Origin: Saccharothrix obliqua
GTDB taxonomy: Bacteria > Actinomycetota > Actinomycetes > Mycobacteriales > Pseudonocardiaceae
Assembly (NCBI RefSeq): GCF_019375475.1
Contig: NZ_JAHXGQ010000005.1
Span: forward strand, 186,001-250,000
Reading direction: 5' to 3'
DNA: 64,000 nucleotides
Made by a program: the position numbers and the translations under genes. A model generated the notes under the pieces. It ran no database searches. It was not told the origin of the DNA and was given only the letters and a program-made list of their open reading frames with translations. Shown piece by piece: positions 59,933-64,000 of the stretch. Positions within the stretch are counted from its first letter, which is position 1; every line of letters starts with the position of its first letter.

Positions 59933-61429
59933 TCAGACGGTCTCCCCGACGCCCACCGCCGGTTCCACCTCGACCCGGTTGCGGCCGTGCCGCTTGGCCC
60001 GGTACAGGGCCAGGTCGGCGGCGGCGAAGAGCTGGTCCAACCGGGTCGCGCCGGCGGCCACGCCGATGCTCACCGTCGGTCGGCGGGTCGTGCCGAGCAC
60101 CATCGTCCAGTCGTGGTCGTCCACCGCCGCGCGGATGCGCTCGGCCACGGTCGGGCCGACGTCGTGCGCGGCGCCCTCGTTGTCGCCGAGCAGCACCACG
60201 AACTCGTCGCCCGCCCACCGGGCCACCAGGTCGCCCGCCCGGCACTCGCGGCGCAGGAGCTGGGCGATCTCACGCAGCGCCGCGTCACCCGCGGCGTGCC
60301 CGGCGTCGTCGTTGACGTCCTTGAACCAGTCCACGTCCACCAGCACCAGCCACGGCACCCGGCCACGCGTGGTGGTGCTCTCCAGCAGCGCGGGCGCCGA
60401 CCGCTCCAGCCCGAGGCGGTTCGCCAGCCCGGTCAACGGGTCGCGCGCGGCGGCCTCCTGCGCCGCCACGGCCAGGCGCTGCGCCTGCACGGCCACCCGC
60501 CGCTGCTCCAGCGCCTGCGCCAGGCCCTCCTGCAACGTCTCGGTCGCCGTGCGACCGGCCGCCACGGACCGGCGCAACGCGGCCGACTCGCCGACCGGGT
60601 CGTTCATCCGCGCGCAGATGTCGGCCAGGTCCAGCGAGAACCGCAGCAGCAGGGAGGTGTCGTTGATCGCCTCGGCGGCGGCCACGGCGCGGCTGGCCAG
60701 GGTGCGCGCGCCCGCCAGCTCGGCCCGTTCCCGCCGCACGACGGCGAGCACCCAGTTGGCCACGGCCTCCGCCCACCGGTCGTGGGCCTCGACGGCCTGC
60801 CGCAGGGTCTCGCTCGCGGCCTCGTCGGCGGCGGGCAGGTCGCCCACCCCGGCCAGCGACCGGCCGCACGCGCCCAGCAGCGCCCGGTGCAGCTGGGGGT
60901 CGCGGGTCAGCGCCAGGCCCTCCCGCAGGTGGTCGCGCGCCTCGGCGAAGATGCCGGGCGCGAGTTCCGGCGGCGACGAGATGGCGCGGAAGTTGAGCGT
61001 GCCGCCGAGCCCCTGGAGGCAGCCCGCGAGCACTTCCGGCGCGTCGGCCCGCCGCGCGACCCGCACGGACAGCCGCAGCAGGTCCACGGCGGCCCGCCGG
61101 TTGCCGATGCCCTCCAGCAGGTAGCCGAGGGCGAGCATGGCCTGCGCGGCGGCCGGGTCGTCGGCGTGCTCGCCGTCGAGGTCCGTCCAGCCCTCGGCGG
61201 CGAGTTCCAGCGCGAGCGGGATGCGGCCGAGGCGCCACGCGAGCTTGGCCCGGTTGACCAGCACGGCGGAGCGCGCCCAGCGGTCCGCGCCGGGCGGCAC
61301 CCGGCTCACCACCCGGTCGAACAGGGTGTTCGCCTCGACCAGGCGGCCGGCGTCCAGCAACGCCTTGACCTCGTCGTCCGCCCCGGGCGCCGCTGCGCGC
61401 GGCTCTCGCTGCTCCACTCGTGCTGACAC
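59933..61429 (-). CDS. TPR-containing diguanylate cyclase
   Basis: 498 aa from GTG 61429; GTG 61417 is an alternative. Residues about 20-310 are helical TPR-like repeats (RLVEANTLFDRVVSRVPPGA, AQAMLALGYLLEGIGNRRAA). A coiled linker leads to a GGDEF domain, with RDPLTGLANRLGLERSAPAL, DWFKDVNDDAGHAAGDAALR and the active-site signature AGDEF (406-410) in place of GGDEF; most A-substituted enzymes remain active. The product-inhibition I-site R-x-x-D is present as RAGD (397-400), five residues ahead. It makes cyclic di-GMP, which controls development in filamentous actinomycetes. Soluble, so it senses an internal partner. Confidence 0.92.
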   Translation of the reverse strand: MSARVEQREPRAAAPGADDEVKALLDAGRLVEANTLFDRVVSRVPPGADRWARSAVLVNRAKLAWRLGRIPLALELAAEGWTDLDGEHADDPAAAQAMLALGYLLEGIGNRRAAVDLLRLSVRVARRADAPEVLAGCLQGLGGTLNFRAISSPPELAPGIFAEARDHLREGLALTRDPQLHRALLGACGRSLAGVGDLPAADEAASETLRQAVEAHDRWAEAVANWVLAVVRRERAELAGARTLASRAVAAAEAINDTSLLLRFSLDLADICARMNDPVGESAALRRSVAAGRTATETLQEGLAQALEQRRVAVQAQRLAVAAQEAAARDPLTGLANRLGLERSAPALLESTTTRGRVPWLVLVDVDWFKDVNDDAGHAAGDAALREIAQLLRRECRAGDLVARWAGDEFVVLLGDNEGAAHDVGPTVAERIRAAVDDHDWTMVLGTTRRPTVSIGVAAGATRLDQLFAAADLALYRAKRHGRNRVEVEPAVGVGETV

Positions 61430-61490
61430 TCCATTCCGACTCGGCGAGGGGTTACGCGGTCCCGCTCGCCAGCGGCACGGTTTCCACAGG

Positions 61491-62123
61491 CTACCGGGCC
61501 GACCGCCGGGTGTAACGCTCCTGGTGCAGCACGTCTTCGAGCGGCAGCCGGTTGCGCCAGCCGTGCCGTTCGAGGTCGGGTGCGCCGGGCAGGCTGTGCA
61601 CGGGACCCACGCACAGCCACGCCACCGGCCGCACGGTCGACGGGATGTCCAGCAGGCGGCGCAACGCGTCCTCGCGGTAGAAGCTGACCCAGCCGACACC
61701 CAGGCCCTCGGCGGTCGCCGCGAGCCACAGGTTCTCGATCGCCAGGCACACCGAGTACAGGCCCGCGTCGGCGATGGCGTGCCTGCCCAGCACGGCGGGC
61801 GAGCCGCGGTCGGGGTCGTAGGTGACGACCACGCCGAGGGTGGCTTCGAGGATGCCCTCGACCTTGATCCGGGCGAACGTCTCCGCGCGCTCGCCGTCCA
61901 GACCGGACGCGAACACGTCCCGTTCGGCCTGCACGTGGTCGCGGAACGCGCGCCGGGTGTGCTCGTCACGCACCACGATGAAGTCCCACGGCTGGGACAG
62001 GCCCACGCTGGGCGCGGCGTGCGCGGCGGAGAGCACCCGGCGCAGCACGTCGGGCGGGATGGGGGCGCCGGTGAACTCACCCCTGGTGTCCCGCCGGCGG
62101 TGCAGCACGTCGTAAAAGCTCAT
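61491..62123 (-). CDS. bluB: 5,6-dimethylbenzimidazole synthase
   Basis: 210 aa. BluB converts FMNH2 to the lower ligand of cobalamin. Nitroreductase-fold sequence FYDVLHRRRDTRGEF, APSVGLSQPWDFIVVRDEHT, IADAGLYSVCLAIENLWLAA and GLGVGWVSFYREDALRRLLD fit the BluB clade. ATG 62123 (MSFYDVLHRRRDTRG). No cobalamin riboswitch is visible in the short upstream region. No other cobalamin genes are in the window. Confidence 0.93.
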   Translation of the reverse strand: MSFYDVLHRRRDTRGEFTGAPIPPDVLRRVLSAAHAAPSVGLSQPWDFIVVRDEHTRRAFRDHVQAERDVFASGLDGERAETFARIKVEGILEATLGVVVTYDPDRGSPAVLGRHAIADAGLYSVCLAIENLWLAATAEGLGVGWVSFYREDALRRLLDIPSTVRPVAWLCVGPVHSLPGAPDLERHGWRNRLPLEDVLHQERYTRRSAR

Positions 62124-62191
62124 CGCGTGATCGTGCCTCACGCGATCCGGTGAACCCGCCGCCGTGGTCGTGGCGTGCGTCTCAACGGGGG

Positions 62192-62425
62192 TCAGCGGCC
62201 CGCCGCGGGGTAGGGCAGCAACGCCATCTCGCGGGCGTTCTTGATGGCCGTGGCGACCTGCCGCTGCTCCTGCGGCGTGAGGCCGGTGACGCGGCGCGAC
62301 CGGATCTTGCCCCGGTCGGAGATGAACTTGCGCAGCAGCGTGACGTTCTTCCAGTCCACAGTGGTCACGCCCTGCTCGCGCAGGAGGTTGCGGCGGCGTT
62401 TGAGCGGCCGTTCGGGCTTGGGCAC
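62192..62425 (-). CDS. rpsR: 30S ribosomal protein S18, cysteine-free paralogue
   Basis: 77 aa. [17 protein letters not shown] and [15 protein letters not shown] are the S18 signature. Standard S18 in actinobacteria carries a zinc-binding CxxC near its N-terminus; here the same stretch reads [18 protein letters not shown] with no Cys in the whole protein, the zinc-independent type usually induced by zinc starvation via Zur. GTG start with AGGAGAGCACC. No other ribosomal genes and no recognisable Zur box are next to it. Confidence 0.93.
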   Translation of the reverse strand: MPKPERPLKRRRNLLREQGVTTVDWKNVTLLRKFISDRGKIRSRRVTGLTPQEQRQVATAIKNAREMALLPYPAAGR

Positions 62426-62501
62426 GGTGCTCTCCTAGCTGCTCGACTCGGACACCGGTCAGCTCACCTCCGCCCGCGCGCGCCCGCAACCGCAACCGGG
62501 G

Positions 62502-63149
62502 TCAGCGCACCTGGGTCTCGCCGTCCGGGGAGTCGCGCCACTGGGCGAACGGCCGGTCCAGGGCCCATCGCGCGCCGTCGTGGGTGAGGACGCGGTGCTC
62601 GCACGTGTCCAGGTTCGACAGCGACTCGAACAGCTCGATGCTCCACCCGAACAGCCGCCGGCACAGCAGGCGGATGGTGAGGCCGTGCGAGACGACCAGC
62701 GCCGTGTCCGGGTGGTCGGGCCGCGTCATCCGCGTCTCCAGGTCCACCAGGAACGCGGCCAGCCGGTCGTCCACGTCCGCGCCCGACTCGCCGTTGGGCA
62801 GGCGGAAGAAGAAGTGGCCGAACGCGTGCCGCTGGTGCTTGAGCACCTCCTGCTGGACGGGGTCCTGGAGGTTGCCCCAGTCCTGCTCGCGCAGCCGGGG
62901 TTCGGCGACCACGCGTTCGGCCTGGTCGCCGAGCGCGAGCGCGCGCAACGTGGCCCGCGTCCGCACGTACGGGCTGACGTAGACCGCCGTCCGCGCGCCG
63001 TCGAGCAGCGCCTTCACCCGCGGTCCGGCCGCGGCGGCCTGCTGCTCGCCGAGGGGCGTGAGCGGCAGCGCGTGATCGGGTATCCGGCAGTACGCCAGCT
63101 CGTCGACGTTGCCCAGGCTCTGACCGTGCCGCAGCAGGATGATCCGCAC
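62502..63149 (-). CDS. Histidine phosphatase family protein
   Basis: 215 aa phosphoglycerate-mutase-like. Catalytic ILLRHGQSLGNVDELAYCR, Arg in SPYVRTRATLRAL, Glu/Asp region PRLREQDWGNL and the second His in ALVVSHGLTIRLLCRRL. Substrate may be a small phosphorylated metabolite. GTG 63149. It lies 76 bases upstream of the S18 gene on the same strand. Confidence 0.92.
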   Translation of the reverse strand: MRIILLRHGQSLGNVDELAYCRIPDHALPLTPLGEQQAAAAGPRVKALLDGARTAVYVSPYVRTRATLRALALGDQAERVVAEPRLREQDWGNLQDPVQQEVLKHQRHAFGHFFFRLPNGESGADVDDRLAAFLVDLETRMTRPDHPDTALVVSHGLTIRLLCRRLFGWSIELFESLSNLDTCEHRVLTHDGARWALDRPFAQWRDSPDGETQVR

Positions 63150-63203
63150 CCGACCATGGTGCCGGTGTTACAGTCCGGCGGGTAGCCGGACGGAAGGTGT
63201 CAC

Positions 63204-63524
63204 ATGATCAAGTACATCGCGCTGTACCGGAAACCCGACCACGTCGAGGAGTTCGACCGGGCCTACCTCGACACCCACCTGCCCCTCGTCGCGCGCACAC
63301 CCGGCCTGCTGCGGGTGGAGGTCGCCACCGTGTCCCGCGTGTTCGTACCCGGCTTCCTCGGCGAGCACGAGCCGCACCTGGTGGCGGAGCTGTACTTCGA
63401 GTCCGCGGACGCCCTCAAAGCCGCGATCGCCTCGCCCGAGTGGCAGGCCGCCGGCGTGAACCTCACCGAGATCGGCGGCCTGGACCTGGTCGCGATGTTC
63501 GCCGCGGAGGTCGTCGAGGCATGA
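63204..63524 (+). CDS. EthD-family protein
   Basis: 106 aa. IKYIALYRKPDHVEEFDRAY and HLPLVARTPGLLRVEVATVS match EthD/dimeric alpha-beta barrel proteins that accompany oxygenases and catabolic enzymes. GGAAGGTG precedes ATG 63204. Its stop overlaps the next start as ATGA, so it is coupled to the 3-hydroxyacyl-CoA dehydrogenase gene, suggesting a degradation pathway continuing beyond the window. Confidence 0.9.
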   Translation: MIKYIALYRKPDHVEEFDRAYLDTHLPLVARTPGLLRVEVATVSRVFVPGFLGEHEPHLVAELYFESADALKAAIASPEWQAAGVNLTEIGGLDLVAMFAAEVVEA

Positions 63525-64000
63525 TCGCCGTGGTGATCGGCGGCGGCACGATGGGCGCGGGCATCGCGCACGTGCTGCTCGCGGGCGGGCACGAGGTCGT
63601 GCTCGCGGAGTCCGGCGCGGCCCGGGCCGCCGCGGCCCGGCGTGCCGTCGCCGACTCCCTCGCCAAGGCCGCCGCGAAGGGCCGCCTGGACGCCGAGCCG
63701 GACGACCTGCTGACGCGGCTGACGGTGGTGGAGCGGCCGGCCGCCGTGCCCGCCGAACTCGTGGTCGAGGCCGTCCCGGAGGACCTGGAGCTGAAGCGCC
63801 GCGTGCTCGCCGCCGCGGCGGAGGCGTGCCCGGACGCCGTGCTGGCGTCCAACACGTCGTCGCTGTCGATCGGCCGCCTCGCCGCGGGGCTGCCCGGTGA
63901 ACGCGTGCTCGGGATGCACTTCTTCAACCCGGTGCCGGTGCAGCGGCTGGTGGAACTGGTGCACCACGACGGGGTCGCGCCCGAGGTCGTCGCGAAGGCC
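63521..64000 (+). CDS. 3-hydroxyacyl-CoA dehydrogenase (3' end outside the window)
   Basis: At least 160 aa visible. NAD-binding motif VVIGGGTMGAGIAHVLLAGG, then VVEAVPEDLELKRRVLAAAA, SNTSSLSIGRLAAGLPGERV and LGMHFFNPVPVQRLVELVHH, the NAD domain of the FadB/PaaH type. It oxidises L-3-hydroxyacyl-CoA in beta-oxidation or aromatic-acid degradation. ATG 63521 overlaps the EthD stop. The gene is cut by the window end. Confidence 0.93.
   Translation, partial: MIAVVIGGGTMGAGIAHVLLAGGHEVVLAESGAARAAAARRAVADSLAKAAAKGRLDAEPDDLLTRLTVVERPAAVPAELVVEAVPEDLELKRRVLAAAAEACPDAVLASNTSSLSIGRLAAGLPGERVLGMHFFNPVPVQRLVELVHHDGVAPEVVAKA

Noticed and set aside
62124-62191. Cobalamin riboswitch upstream of bluB
   Set aside because: The region is only 68 bases before the next gene and shows no B12-box-like conserved segments.
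62426-62501. Zur box upstream of the cysteine-free S18 gene
   Set aside because: No AT-rich palindrome of the TGAAAATGATTTTCA type is visible in the upstream 76 bases.

Overview
The window is high-GC DNA with tight, often GTG-started genes, DUF397/XRE pairs, a DUF574 methyltransferase, an F420-type (DUF385) reductase, YbaB/EspC-like/WXG100-type genes and an IniB-type protein. This points to a chromosomal segment of a filamentous actinomycete, most likely Pseudonocardiales (Saccharothrix, Lentzea or Actinosynnema-like). That placement is an inference from gene content; no rRNA is present. I see no insertion sequence, phage, CRISPR array or replication origin. There is one tRNA, tRNA-Arg(CCU).

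Layout. 1-5.2 kb: end of citrate synthase, a photolyase behind a striking palindromic repeat, and an ABC-2 exporter with its XRE regulator. 5.4-7.8 kb: a YbaB / EspC-like / large WXG-type operon that looks like type VII secretion cargo. 7.9-12.7 kb: GlpD, TetR and an alkylglycerone-phosphate-synthase-like FAD enzyme (possible ether-lipid chemistry), then a deaminase-type amidohydrolase. 12.7-14.5 kb: an enone reductase and a GNAT. 14.5-19.1 kb: a four-gene operon of two small helical proteins, a soluble FtsK/EccC-like ATPase and a small partner, with an unknown gene upstream. 19.2-26.3 kb: SDR, lipase, DUF4232 lipoprotein, tandem cyclotransferase-fold protein, two LysR regulators, DUF385 reductase and PhzF.

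26.3-34.3 kb is the most coherent functional block. It holds IniB, IniA and IniC-like proteins (two dynamin-type GTPases) on the minus strand, and divergently an Hsp70-like protein and a MalT/LuxR-type STAND regulator that could be the IniR counterpart. In mycobacteria this is the cell-envelope-stress operon with its trehalose-responsive activator. 34.3-39 kb: DUF2165 membrane protein and a large STAND-WD40 protein with 14 repeats. 39.6-44.7 kb: alkylation repair (Ada/AlkA fusion plus Ogt), DUF2306 membrane protein, and an ArsR-SRPBCC-hydrolase operon with its own operator.

44.8-64 kb: DUF574 methyltransferase, XRE/DUF397 pair around a duplicated inverted operator, a secreted PQQ-type sugar dehydrogenase with PKD region, a Fic protein with a ruined catalytic motif, a TPR protein, small HTH proteins, AraC plus an exported intradiol dioxygenase carrying a chitin-binding-like tail, an Excalibur-domain protein, a secreted cupin, tRNA-Arg, a NarL-type response regulator, a TPR-GGDEF diguanylate cyclase, BluB, a cysteine-free (zinc-independent type) ribosomal protein S18, a histidine phosphatase, an EthD-like protein and the start of a 3-hydroxyacyl-CoA dehydrogenase that runs off the window.
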